Below, piece by piece: positions 52,252 through 61,331 of a stretch of DNA of 64,000 nucleotides (position 1 is the first letter of the stretch; each line of letters opens with the position of its first letter). The DNA comes from Rariloculus sp965263005. Its GTDB lineage: Bacteria > Pseudomonadota > Gammaproteobacteria > Steroidobacterales > Rariloculaceae. The stretch covers positions 3,410,001 through 3,474,000 of the forward strand of contig NZ_OZ253579.1 in NCBI RefSeq assembly GCF_965263005.1, read 5' to 3'. The position numbers and the translations under genes were made by a program. The notes beneath the pieces are model-generated. The model did no database searches, was not told the origin of the DNA, and was given only the letters and a program-made list of their open reading frames with translations.

Positions 52252-54981
52252 CTATGCGGATCGTTTCGAGTCGCGCTCCTCAACCTCCACCAGGGACGGG
52301 GGACGCACCTGCTTCACGCCGTGCTCGATCCGTTCCGCGAGTCGCCTCTCCGCTTGCAGGGCCTTGAGCGTTGCTTCAGCGCTCCGGGCGTTTTCCTGGA
52401 CCCGTGCCATTTGCTCAACGACATGATCGACGATCTCTCGTTGCTCGGTAAGCATCTCAAGATTTACCTGCACGTCCCGCAGAACGTTCCCGAGCATGTT
52501 CGTCTTGAGCTGCACCTCGTCGATCAAATCCCTGCGTGACTCGATGACGGCCATCCGCTGATCGGCGTCGTCGGCACGCGCGAGTGCGTCATCGAGCTTC
52601 CCGCGAACTGTGTCGATCTCGCCGCGTTGCTTGATGATCTGCTCCAGGTCGTTCTTGCTCCGGCGGGTGGTCTTGTGGACCTCATCGATTTCCTTCTTGA
52701 CTTCAACGATCACCTCGGCACGCGATGCCAACGCCTGCATCTGCCTCTCGATCTGTTCGCTCAATGCATGGAGATTTTCGAACCGCGATTGGACTGCGGT
52801 AAGTTTCTTTTCCTCAAACGCGAGTTGGGAACTCTGCCGGCCAAGCTCTTCCAGGGTGAGCTGGATACGCTTGGCCCGTTCATCCGCAGCCTTCGAATGC
52901 ATCGCGAGGTCGCGCTGGCCCGACCGAGCGCGTCCCAGCTCTTGCGCGATTTCGTCCTTGACAGCCGACACACGTTCCAATTCCCGCGTGGCGCTCGTGA
53001 CCTGTTTCAGGCGATCGTCCACGGAGATCGCCAAGTCGCGATTGCGATCGCCCAACTCGGTCAGCCGCACTTCTTGCGCTGTCAGATCTTCTTTCCGTTG
53101 CCGACTTTCCTCAACTGTGGCCGAGACATCGTCAACCTGGGTCTTCAACGTCGCCACCCGGGTCGTTAGCGGCAGTAGTTTGCGCTGGAGCTCCGACACT
53201 TCCTGAAGCTTCTTTTGCGTGTCGACCACCTGCACCGTGACGCTGTCACACAGATTCCCGAGCGCCTCGACTTCCTGCTGGCGGTCCAGTTGCTTGGTGC
53301 TCCGTTCGTCCACTGCCGCGTTCAACTGGTAGAGCCCGTCCAGGCGCATCTGGATTTTGTCCATCAGTTGCTTATGCTCCGCCACGCGTGACATTCGACT
53401 TTCGATGTCGTCCGTTAGCCCCAAGAGCTTCGCGGCCTTCCTGGTCCCCTCATCAACCACCGATAGTCTGTCCGTGACAGCGGCCAGCTTGGCATCGAGA
53501 TCCGGACACTGCTGGCGGAAGTCGCCCATCCGCTTGAGAAACTCCTCCAGGGCGGTACGGTCGGCGCCGATCCGATCCCGTACTCCTTCGATTTCCGCCC
53601 GCGTCGCGGCAATGCCGTCGACGGTCTTGCGAAGCGCATCGAGCTCTTCTCGGCCCTCTACCAGCGTTTGCTGCTGGCGACTGACCCGTTCCCCAAGCTC
53701 GGTGGTTTCGCGCAAGCGCTTCTCCAAGTCATCCAGGGAACTCCGATACGTGTCAAGCCCATTCATTCGATCCTCGATCTCGGACAACTGCTTGCCGAAC
53801 TCGTCACTCTGCTGGCGAATCGTCGTCAGGGCCGTTGCCTTCTCGGAAAGATCGTCGAAATCATGCTGGAGTCCATCGAGCGTGGTTTCCAGCGTCTTTA
53901 CGCGCCGATCGAACACGTCGAACGACTTGCGCTCGACGGTCAACCGTTCAGTGTACTCCTTGGTGAACCCCACCATGTTGCGCCGACGCTTCTCCAAGTC
54001 CGCCAAGCTGGTTGCGTAGCTCTCCCTGGTACTCTGCGCTTCCTTGAGTTGGCCATTGATTTTCCCGGAAACCATCTCGATCCGATTCACGGTCTCGTCC
54101 AGTTCGGCCATCCGCTTGGATGCCTCATCGAGCTTGCCGACCTGATCGTCCATTTTCCAGACCATCTGGCTCAATCGTTTCGATTCAACCACGGCGTGTT
54201 CTACCGTCCGTTCCTGGTTTTCGAGTGCCTTCACCTTTTTCATCACGTGCTCGGCGAGCGTGTTCAACCTGGAGAGCCGTTCGTCGGTGGTCCTGCTCAG
54301 CTCAAAAAGCTGGGTAAGCGATTTGAGTTTCTCTTCTGCCTCACTGACCGTCCGGGCCGTCCGATTGGCGCTTTCCCCGGTTTCCCGGAGCGATTCCTCC
54401 ACGTGGTCGTACGTCTGCTGTAGCCGTGTTGTAACGGTGCCGAGCTTTTCCTGTTCCGCTTTGAGCGAGACAGCCTCATTTCTTACCTCCTTCATCTCGG
54501 TCCGTGCGGTCTGAAGCTCTTCGCGAGCCTTGCCAAGCACAGCGTGTTCCTTCTTCAGCGCGCCGACACGCGCCGTTGCTTCGATGTTCTGTGCCGTGAG
54601 CTGCTGCAGCGCTTGGCGGTGTCTCGCGAGATCTCCGTCCGGAGCGAGCATTGACGACACCGACTGCTCAGCCTCACCGACGGAGGACGCGAGCGACGCA
54701 ACGCGTTGATCCAGTGTGTCGACACTTTTCGTGTTGGACTCGACCTTCGACAATCTGGTCGAAAGCCTGTCGAACTTCTGTGCGGCTCCGTTGGCGCGAG
54801 CGTTCGCCTGCTTGACCGCGGCGGCAACCGCCGCGACCTCCTTCGCATGAGAGCCTGACTGCGCCATCGCCGCCTTCAGTTCGTCCCGTTCCTTTCGCGC
54901 CGCGTCGATTAGCGTCTGGAGCGAAGCCGTCTCCTGCAGGGCCTTGGCTGCGCTGCCGATTCGCTTGACCGTCTTCAACAT
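52252..54981 (-). CDS. Giant coiled-coil protein, 909 aa
   Basis: It starts MLKTVKRIGSAAKALQETAS with GAGGAGA 7 bases upstream. Almost the entire protein is heptad-repeat coiled coil, with recurring segments such as SDVREEL-like Glu/Lys/Leu blocks and Arg-Leu-x-x-Val patterns. Fragments include EELRTARTEMKEV-like and EKKLTAVQSRFENLHALSEQ. There is no Walker A motif, so it is not a full SMC or Rad50. No membrane segment is seen. It lacks neighbours in the same direction. It may be a structural or filament protein; I recognise no family. Confidence 0.75.
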   Translation of the reverse strand: MLKTVKRIGSAAKALQETASLQTLIDAARKERDELKAAMAQSGSHAKEVAAVAAAVKQANARANGAAQKFDRLSTRLSKVESNTKSVDTLDQRVASLASSVGEAEQSVSSMLAPDGDLARHRQALQQLTAQNIEATARVGALKKEHAVLGKAREELQTARTEMKEVRNEAVSLKAEQEKLGTVTTRLQQTYDHVEESLRETGESANRTARTVSEAEEKLKSLTQLFELSRTTDERLSRLNTLAEHVMKKVKALENQERTVEHAVVESKRLSQMVWKMDDQVGKLDEASKRMAELDETVNRIEMVSGKINGQLKEAQSTRESYATSLADLEKRRRNMVGFTKEYTERLTVERKSFDVFDRRVKTLETTLDGLQHDFDDLSEKATALTTIRQQSDEFGKQLSEIEDRMNGLDTYRSSLDDLEKRLRETTELGERVSRQQQTLVEGREELDALRKTVDGIAATRAEIEGVRDRIGADRTALEEFLKRMGDFRQQCPDLDAKLAAVTDRLSVVDEGTRKAAKLLGLTDDIESRMSRVAEHKQLMDKIQMRLDGLYQLNAAVDERSTKQLDRQQEVEALGNLCDSVTVQVVDTQKKLQEVSELQRKLLPLTTRVATLKTQVDDVSATVEESRQRKEDLTAQEVRLTELGDRNRDLAISVDDRLKQVTSATRELERVSAVKDEIAQELGRARSGQRDLAMHSKAADERAKRIQLTLEELGRQSSQLAFEEKKLTAVQSRFENLHALSEQIERQMQALASRAEVIVEVKKEIDEVHKTTRRSKNDLEQIIKQRGEIDTVRGKLDDALARADDADQRMAVIESRRDLIDEVQLKTNMLGNVLRDVQVNLEMLTEQREIVDHVVEQMARVQENARSAEATLKALQAERRLAERIEHGVKQVRPPSLVEVEERDSKRSA

Positions 54982-55264
54982 GTCATTCTCCTCTAACTGG
55001 CGCCACGCGCATTCACGAATAATGCCACACGCACAATGACCCCATACACGGAATGATAGCTGAGTATAGCCGCAATCGACACTATTTCTTCAATATCAGT
55101 CGATTAGAGCATTGTCCCCTCACTTCGCTGCGAGCGGGCCGAGCCGTCGAACCTGTATCATTCTCCAACGAGCATAGCCATAGTCGCCGCCAGTCAACTT
55201 GCACACGGACCGGGGCTTCGCTGTCAGGCGCGCATTCCGGGTCAGCACATTCGGAGTCAGCACA

Positions 55265-56341
55265 GTGGATAACAGCAGACGAACTTTCCTGAAGAACGCG
55301 GCCCTCGTGTCCTCAACCATGGCGGTTTCGAGGTCCGTCTCGGCCCAGGATACGAGCGCGACGAACTATCGGCGGATCGCCGTGGAGGAAACCTTCAGCG
55401 TGCCGGAGGTACTCGACGCCATGCGGGAGTTGGTCGAACGCGATCCTGACCGGGAGCCGGGACTGTCGGCGCCGCCCTACGTCGTGACCGACACGATCCG
55501 AGCCCTTTACGACTTGGGGGAGGGTCGGATCGCAGCCATGGACGCCGCGCGGGTAGACAAGCAGGTGCTGTCTCTGTGGTCACCGGGTGTGCAGGTCTTC
55601 GACCCGGCGCAGGGGACCGAACTTGCCCGCCTCGTGAACGATCGGCTGGTGGAGGCGATCCGCGCACACCCCGACCGCCTCGCCGGACTCGCCACGGTCG
55701 CGCCCCAGGACCCGGAGGCCGCTGCACTGGAGATCGAGCGCGCCGTCTCCGGGCTCGGACTGAACGGGGTGCTGATCAACTCCCATACGAACAGCGAGCA
55801 TCTGGACAACCCCAGGTACTGGCCTATCTTCGAGGCGGCACAGGCGCTGGGTACGCCCATCTACCTGCACCCCCGCACGCCGCCCGTGCAGATGTACGAG
55901 GCGGTCTCCGACTACACGATGGATGGAGCCTTGTGGGGCTTCGCCATGGAGACGTCCCAGCACGTCGTGCGTCTCCTGATGGGAGGCGTGTTCGATGAGT
56001 TCCCCGAGCTCACGATCGTGTTGGGCCATATGGGCGAGGGCCTGCCGTTCTGGCTGGACCGCCTGGATCAGGTCTCCGCCCGTCCCGGCATGCCGCGGCT
56101 GCAGCGCAGACCCAGTGAGTACTTCCGGGACAACTTCCTGATCACCACGAGCGCCATGTTCTGGGACCCCGTGCTCGAGTTTTGCGTTGCCGTGCTGGGA
56201 GCGGACCGAATCCTGTTTGCCATCGATTCACCGTTCGCGCCTGCCGAGCGGGGCACTCAGTGGCTGGACGCCGCCCCGCTTTCCGACGCGGACAAGCGCA
56301 AGATCTATCATGAGAACGCCGAGCGGGTCTTCTCGCTCTAG
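55265..56341 (+). CDS. Tat-exported amidohydrolase-2 family protein, LigW-like
   Basis: The 358-aa protein starts VDNSRRTFLKNAALVSST, with a Tat motif SRRTFLK and signal ending SVSAQD. GGAG lies about 8 bases before the GTG. It follows the ACMSD/LigW decarboxylase family: RRIAVEETFSVPEVLDAM (metal Glu41 or 42), VDKQVLSLWSPGVQVFD, TVAPQDPE, NSHT, YLHPRTPP (metal His), IVLGHMGEGLPFWLDRLD and FAIDSPFAP (metal Asp). The EETF start lacks the second His of gamma-resorcylate decarboxylase, as LigW does. It would decarboxylate or hydrolyse an aromatic acid in the periplasm; the substrate is unknown. Confidence 0.82.
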   Translation: MDNSRRTFLKNAALVSSTMAVSRSVSAQDTSATNYRRIAVEETFSVPEVLDAMRELVERDPDREPGLSAPPYVVTDTIRALYDLGEGRIAAMDAARVDKQVLSLWSPGVQVFDPAQGTELARLVNDRLVEAIRAHPDRLAGLATVAPQDPEAAALEIERAVSGLGLNGVLINSHTNSEHLDNPRYWPIFEAAQALGTPIYLHPRTPPVQMYEAVSDYTMDGALWGFAMETSQHVVRLLMGGVFDEFPELTIVLGHMGEGLPFWLDRLDQVSARPGMPRLQRRPSEYFRDNFLITTSAMFWDPVLEFCVAVLGADRILFAIDSPFAPAERGTQWLDAAPLSDADKRKIYHENAERVFSL

Positions 56342-56387
56342 CTGTCTGTGGGAAACTGACTCGAAAGCAAACGAGGTATGGGCAAGT

Positions 56388-57296
56388 ATGAAATCCAGGA
56401 GTGTCGTGAAATCGGTATCGATCTTTCGCCTGATCGCGGCCGTCGTCGTATGGCTCGCGCTCAGCCCGGCAAGCAACGCTCAGCCCAACGCATCGCAGGT
56501 TGAGACGCCGCCCTCGCTTCGACTCTACGTGCTCGAAGGCGGGACTCTTGCCTCCGATCCCGGGCGCTACAACCTCGCCGCCGACGAGGTTGCATCACCG
56601 ACCCTGGCGGTCGCGGCGTACCTGATCGTGCATCCCAGCGGCATAATGATCTGGGACACCGGCGCGATCGCCGACGATGAGCGGATCGCGGCAGGCACGG
56701 GTGAGCTGCAGACGATCATCCGTTCCGACCTGCAGGAACGCCATGTGACGCTCGGTTCGCCGCTGCTCGCGCAACTCGCGCAGATCGGTTACGCGCCCAC
56801 CGACATCACGCATCTTTCGTTGTCCCACTTCCACTGGGACCACACAGCCAATTCGAACGCTTTTGCGCAGGCCGAATGGCTCGTGCGACCCGTCGAACGG
56901 TCTGCCATGTTCTCCGATCCGCCGGGCAGCGCGCGGACGCTGACTTACGACGCGCTTCGCAACAGCCGAACGACCCTCGTGACCGCCGACGAGCACGATG
57001 TGTTCGGCGATGGCGCCGTGATCCTCAAGGCGGCGCCGGGGCATACGCCGGGGCACCAGGTGCTGTACGTCAATCTGCCCCAAACAGGAGCCATCGTGCT
57101 CTCGGGCGATCTGTATCACTACCCCGAAGAACGCACCCTCGACCGTTTGCCCGACTTCGAAGCGGACGCGGGACAGACTCGCGCGTCACGGCAGGAAGTC
57201 GAAGCATTCCTGTCGCGCATGGACGCGGAACTCTGGATTCAGCACGACTTGACGGCTCATGCCGCACTGAAGAAGGCGCCTGAGTACCACGACTGA
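56388..57296 (+). CDS. Exported metallo-beta-lactamase-fold hydrolase
   Basis: The 302-aa protein starts MKSRSVVKSVSIFRLI with a Sec signal ending ASNAQ. The MBL fold has SLSHFHWDHTANSN (HxHxDH), GHTPGHQ and SGDLYHYPEE, the full metal set. The pattern is that of the AHL-lactonase-like subfamily, though such proteins often have other lactone or ester substrates. It starts 46 bases after the amidohydrolase and is likely in the same operon. Confidence 0.82.
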   Translation: MKSRSVVKSVSIFRLIAAVVVWLALSPASNAQPNASQVETPPSLRLYVLEGGTLASDPGRYNLAADEVASPTLAVAAYLIVHPSGIMIWDTGAIADDERIAAGTGELQTIIRSDLQERHVTLGSPLLAQLAQIGYAPTDITHLSLSHFHWDHTANSNAFAQAEWLVRPVERSAMFSDPPGSARTLTYDALRNSRTTLVTADEHDVFGDGAVILKAAPGHTPGHQVLYVNLPQTGAIVLSGDLYHYPEERTLDRLPDFEADAGQTRASRQEVEAFLSRMDAELWIQHDLTAHAALKKAPEYHD

Positions 57297-57551
57297 CGAA
57301 CGGCCTGAAGACGGATTACCGCAGCCCCTTCGCTCCTGAGAAATCAGCAGTGCTCGCTGACCGGCACCCTTGAATCACATGCAGGGCAGCGCGATGGCGA
57401 TGAAATTGAGGAACCGAGGCACGCCATGGTCGTGCAACTCGTCGGGCTGCCGAATACTCGATGCTGGCGCCCACTCTCGGGCGATCCTGACTCGCGTTCG
57501 CCAGCCCGTGGCGGTATGCTGACGCAACCAAGACGGCGGGGGGGCGATCAG

Positions 57552-58424
57552 GTGCGAATCCGGTTTCGAGACTCGAGAGTAACCACGGCCAAGACGGCGG
57601 CGCTGCTCGCGCTCACCCTCATCCTGACCGGCTGCGAAGCCCCCGTAGATCAGACGCCCGCAACCGATGCTGCGCCTGGCGATCAGCAACCCGCCGCCGG
57701 AGCGAGCGGGCAGGCATCGCTGGCCGCGGATGCCGGTCCGAATCTGAACGGAATCTGGCAGGCGCTTGCGTCGGCGAACTGGGATATCCGGCCGCACGCG
57801 GCCGGCCCCTCCCCCGTGCCCGAGCTCGGCGCGATCGGGGCCGCGCCCCCCGGGACAGGTATCGTCGACGGCGGTGAAATCCCGTACCAGCCCTGGGCCG
57901 CCGAGAAGCAGATGGAGAATTTTGCCAACCGGGTCGACCTCGATCCCGAAGCCAAGTGTTATCTGCCGGGTGTGCCAAGGGCGACCTATATCGGTCAGCC
58001 GTTCCAGATCTTCCAGAGCGCGGATTACGTCATGATTGCCTACCAGTACGCGGGCGCCGTGCGCACGATCCATATGAGCGATCCGGGTCCGAGTCCAGCC
58101 GACAGTTGGATGGGGTGGTCGGTCGGCCACTGGGAAGGCGACACGCTCGTCATCGACGTCACGAGTCAGAACGACGAGACCTGGTTCGACCGGGCCGGCA
58201 ACTTCCATAGCGACGCCCTGCACGTCGTCGAGCGGTACACACCGATGGGTCCCGATCATCTGCTCTACGAGGCGACTATCGAAGATCCGGAAGTGTTTAC
58301 GCGGCCGTGGAGTATCAGCATGCCGCTGTACCGCCACGTCGAAGAAAACGCCCAACTCATGGAATTCAAATGTGTCGAGTTCACGGAGGAAAAGCTCTAC
58401 GGCCACCTCCGCAAGCAGGATTGA
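57552..58424 (+). CDS. Exported lipoprotein of the PDLQGIW-like family
   Basis: A 290-aa protein from GTG 57552 with a lipobox (LALTLILTGC). NLNGIWQALASANWD, then CYLPGVPRATYIGQPFQIFQ, DYVMIAYQYAGAVRTIHM and WMGWSVGHWEGDTLVIDVTS, are shared in layout with the two genes downstream. This is a large family of unknown function; I infer an extracytoplasmic role from the signal. An ATG at 57516 is another possible start. Confidence 0.7.
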   Translation: MRIRFRDSRVTTAKTAALLALTLILTGCEAPVDQTPATDAAPGDQQPAAGASGQASLAADAGPNLNGIWQALASANWDIRPHAAGPSPVPELGAIGAAPPGTGIVDGGEIPYQPWAAEKQMENFANRVDLDPEAKCYLPGVPRATYIGQPFQIFQSADYVMIAYQYAGAVRTIHMSDPGPSPADSWMGWSVGHWEGDTLVIDVTSQNDETWFDRAGNFHSDALHVVERYTPMGPDHLLYEATIEDPEVFTRPWSISMPLYRHVEENAQLMEFKCVEFTEEKLYGHLRKQD

Positions 58425-58608
58425 ACGAGCAGCCCGTGGCAAAATCCCCACCGCATTCGACCGGCAATGCATCCCGCCTGAGCTGCGTTGCTCGTCGCTC
58501 AAATATGTTCAATATTCTCACTCGTCGCGCCTTGTCCGGCGGGCGCCCCGCCGGTCTCGGTGCGACGCGGGGTTTTGCAACGGGCGGCCAATGATGCGGA
58601 GGTTTAAG

Positions 58609-59610
58609 ATGCGCCAACGTATGATTCATTTGATCGACGCGCTGCGAATCGTCGGATTTGCAGCGCTGCTTGCCTCGGTTCCGGTCGCCGGATACGCGCA
58701 GTCGGCCGCGGCCGATAGCTACAAGCCCGGCCGCACGCCCGACGGACAGCCCGACCTGCAGGGCATCTGGTCGAACGCCGTCATTACGCCGCTCGAAAGA
58801 CCGGCCGACCTGGCGGACAAGGAGTTCCTTAGCGAAGAGGAAGCCATCGAGTACGAGCGGCGCAGGCAGGAAGAAACGAACATGGATCGCCGGTCGACCG
58901 ATGCCGCCGCCGACGTCCGCAACGCCTACAACGACTTCTGGTGGGACTTTGGTGAAAACATCGCAGTGACGCGGCGAACCTCGCTCGTCATCCATCCTCG
59001 TGACGGACGCATCCCGGCGCTGACCGACGAGGGCCAGCGGCGAAGCGATGCCCGCGCCGAGAGAAGGAGACTGCATCCATCCGACGGCCCGGAGGACCGC
59101 ACCCTGGCCGACCGTTGCATCAATTGGGGCAGTGCCGGACCGCCAATGATGCCGACGGCATACAACAACAATTTCCAGCTCGTGCAAACCGCCGACCACG
59201 TGCTCATTCTCAACGAGATGATCCATGACGCGCGCATCGTCCCGCTCGATCGGCGGCCGCATCTGCAGACCGATGTCCGGCAGTGGCTGGGCAGTTCCCG
59301 CGGGCATTGGGACGGCGATACGCTCGTCATCGAGACGACGAACTTTACCGGCCAGACCAACTTCCGGGGAGCGAGCGAGAATATGCACTTGACAGAGCGG
59401 TTTACGCGCGTCGCCGACGACGTGCTGCTCTACGAGTTCACGGTCGACGATCCCGACGCGTTCGTTGAATCCTGGACCGTACAGATACCAGCGAGGAAGA
59501 CCGAAGACTTGATGTACGAGTATGCCTGTCACGAGGGCAATCAAAGCATGATCGGCATCCTTGGCGGCGCTCGGGCAGAAGAGCAGGCCGCGGCGCGAAG
59601 CTCCGATTGA
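58609..59610 (+). CDS. Exported protein of unknown function (family member 2)
   Basis: The 333-aa protein starts MRQRMIHLIDALRIVGF (GGAGG 6 bases upstream) and has a signal ending AGYAQS. PDGQPDLQGIWSNAVITPLE is followed by NAYNDFWWDFGENIAVTRRT and GSSRGHWDGDTLVIETTNF, then TERFTRVADDVLLYEFTVDD. It is about 70 percent identical by eye to the next gene. No catalytic motif is known to me. Confidence 0.75.
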   Translation: MRQRMIHLIDALRIVGFAALLASVPVAGYAQSAAADSYKPGRTPDGQPDLQGIWSNAVITPLERPADLADKEFLSEEEAIEYERRRQEETNMDRRSTDAAADVRNAYNDFWWDFGENIAVTRRTSLVIHPRDGRIPALTDEGQRRSDARAERRRLHPSDGPEDRTLADRCINWGSAGPPMMPTAYNNNFQLVQTADHVLILNEMIHDARIVPLDRRPHLQTDVRQWLGSSRGHWDGDTLVIETTNFTGQTNFRGASENMHLTERFTRVADDVLLYEFTVDDPDAFVESWTVQIPARKTEDLMYEYACHEGNQSMIGILGGARAEEQAAARSSD

Positions 59611-59664
59611 GCAGCGCAGGGACCGGCGAAGCCCGATCGATGTAGCACACTAACGGGGATATCA

Positions 59665-60657
59665 ATGAATCGAGCATTATCCAGCGTACTTCCGGCAATG
59701 ATTGGCATCGCAGCGGCCGCCGTTCTCGCGTCGGGCGTGCATGCGCAATCGCAGACGGGGAACGATTACGTGCCCCCGCGTACCCCGGACGGCCAGCCCG
59801 ACTTGCAGGGAATCTGGTCGAATGCGGTCATTACGCCGCTTGAAAGACCCACCGAGCTTGCCGACAAGGCGTTCCTGTCGGAGCAGGAAGTCGCCGAATA
59901 CGAGCAACGGCGACTCGCCGAGACAAATATGGACGACCGCAACGTGGATGCCCGCACCGACGTCGGCCGGGCCTACAACCACTTCTGGTGGGACCGCGGC
60001 ACGAATGTCGTTGCCACGCGCCGCACGTCGCTGATCATCGATCCGCCGGACGGCCGCATACCTCCGCTGACGGCGGAAGGCGAAAAGAGAGCCCAGGCAC
60101 GCGCCGAACGGAGAAGACTCAATCGGTCCGATGGTCCGGAAGACCGCCCGCTCATGGAGCGTTGCATTCACATCGGGAGCGCCGGACCGCCAATGCTGCC
60201 GAGCGCTTATAACAACAATTTCCACCTCGCGCAGACGGCCGACCACGTGCTGATCGTCAACGAGATGATCCACGATACACGCGTAATTCCGCTCGACGGA
60301 CGGCCGCAGTTACCGGGAACGGTACGGCAGTGGCTCGGCAGCTCGCGTGGACATTGGGATGGCGATACGCTCGTGATCGAGACGGCGAACTTTGGCAATC
60401 AGACCAACTTCCGCGGCGCGAGCGAGAATATGCACTTGACCGAACGCTTCACCCGGATCGACGAGAATATTCTTCTTTACGAATTCACCGTCGACGATCC
60501 TGCGGCGTTTACACGCCCGTGGACCGTCCAGATTCCGTCGGTCAGGATCGACGGCTTGATGTACGAATACGCCTGTCACGAGGGCAACGAAGGTATGGTC
60601 GGGATCCTTGCCGGGGCTCGCGCCGAAGAACAGGCCGCGGCCGAAGCTGCGAGATGA
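59665..60657 (+). CDS. Exported protein of unknown function (tandem duplicate)
   Basis: The 330-aa protein starts MNRALSSVLPAMIGIAAAA with a signal ending VHAQSQ. It carries the same blocks as its neighbour: PDGQPDLQGIWSNAVITPLE, NHFWWDRGTNVVATRRTSL and SRGHWDGDTLVIETANF. The gap between the two genes is 54 bases. It seems to be a duplicate that has diverged mainly at the ends. Confidence 0.75.
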   Translation: MNRALSSVLPAMIGIAAAAVLASGVHAQSQTGNDYVPPRTPDGQPDLQGIWSNAVITPLERPTELADKAFLSEQEVAEYEQRRLAETNMDDRNVDARTDVGRAYNHFWWDRGTNVVATRRTSLIIDPPDGRIPPLTAEGEKRAQARAERRRLNRSDGPEDRPLMERCIHIGSAGPPMLPSAYNNNFHLAQTADHVLIVNEMIHDTRVIPLDGRPQLPGTVRQWLGSSRGHWDGDTLVIETANFGNQTNFRGASENMHLTERFTRIDENILLYEFTVDDPAAFTRPWTVQIPSVRIDGLMYEYACHEGNEGMVGILAGARAEEQAAAEAAR

Positions 60658-60705
60658 GGATCGAGCCCTGCCGAAGGGGCTGTTGAGAACATGGGAGATC
60701 ATTCG

Positions 60706-61104
60706 ATGCGAAAAATATCAGCGATTCTCGTTGCCGCCGCGGCTTTCGTTCTGGCCGCCGCGCCGCTCCACGCGCATCATTCGTTTGCCGCGGAATTCGA
60801 CCCTAACCAGCCGATCCAGCTACAGGGGACCGTCACCGAGGTCGAGCTCATCAATCCCCACTCGTGGATTCACATCGACGTCACGAACGAGGACGGCAGC
60901 GTCGCGAGCTGGGCCATCGAGGGCGGGACGCCGAACACCCTGTTCCGAAAGGGGATCAACAAGAACACGTTGCCGGTCGGTACCGAAATCCTCGTCGACG
61001 GCTACCGGTCCAGAGACGGCAGAAACCGCGCCAGCGGCCGCGACATCACGTTCACGGACGGCAGAAAAGTCTACCTCGAAGGGTCCGCGCCCCGCGCAGA
61101 CTGA
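60706..61104 (+). CDS. DUF6152-like exported protein
   Basis: The 132-aa protein starts MRKISAILVAAAAFVLAA; ATG 60691 is an alternative, but GGGAG lies 8 bases before ATG 60706. After the signal (PLHAHHSFAAEFD) comes QLQGTVTEVELINPHSWIHI and WAIEGGTPNTLFRKGI. The HHSFAAEFD and NPHSWIHI motifs are those of the DUF6152 family, often found next to the PDLQGIW-type genes. Function is unknown. Confidence 0.75.
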   Translation: MRKISAILVAAAAFVLAAAPLHAHHSFAAEFDPNQPIQLQGTVTEVELINPHSWIHIDVTNEDGSVASWAIEGGTPNTLFRKGINKNTLPVGTEILVDGYRSRDGRNRASGRDITFTDGRKVYLEGSAPRAD

Positions 61105-61331
61105 GATCCTCCATCGTTCCGAGCAACCGCCCCCTGCTCCCGCGAGACCGCTGGCAGCAGCATGGCAAGGCGCTCATCGTCGCGGTGCAGCGCCGGCCAG
61201 TTCTCTCTTTCGCATGGATACATCAGCGTTCGCCCCGCATAATCTCCGCATATCAAGCGGAGGCCATGGCCTCATCCTCCGCATGCGCAAGAGAAATCTC
61301 CGCACGGTTGGCGGGAATCAATATGGCACGC

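Noticed and set aside
57375..58502. 375-aa minus-strand frame
   Set aside because: Shadow of the exported lipoprotein gene at 57552, which has a lipobox and family motifs.
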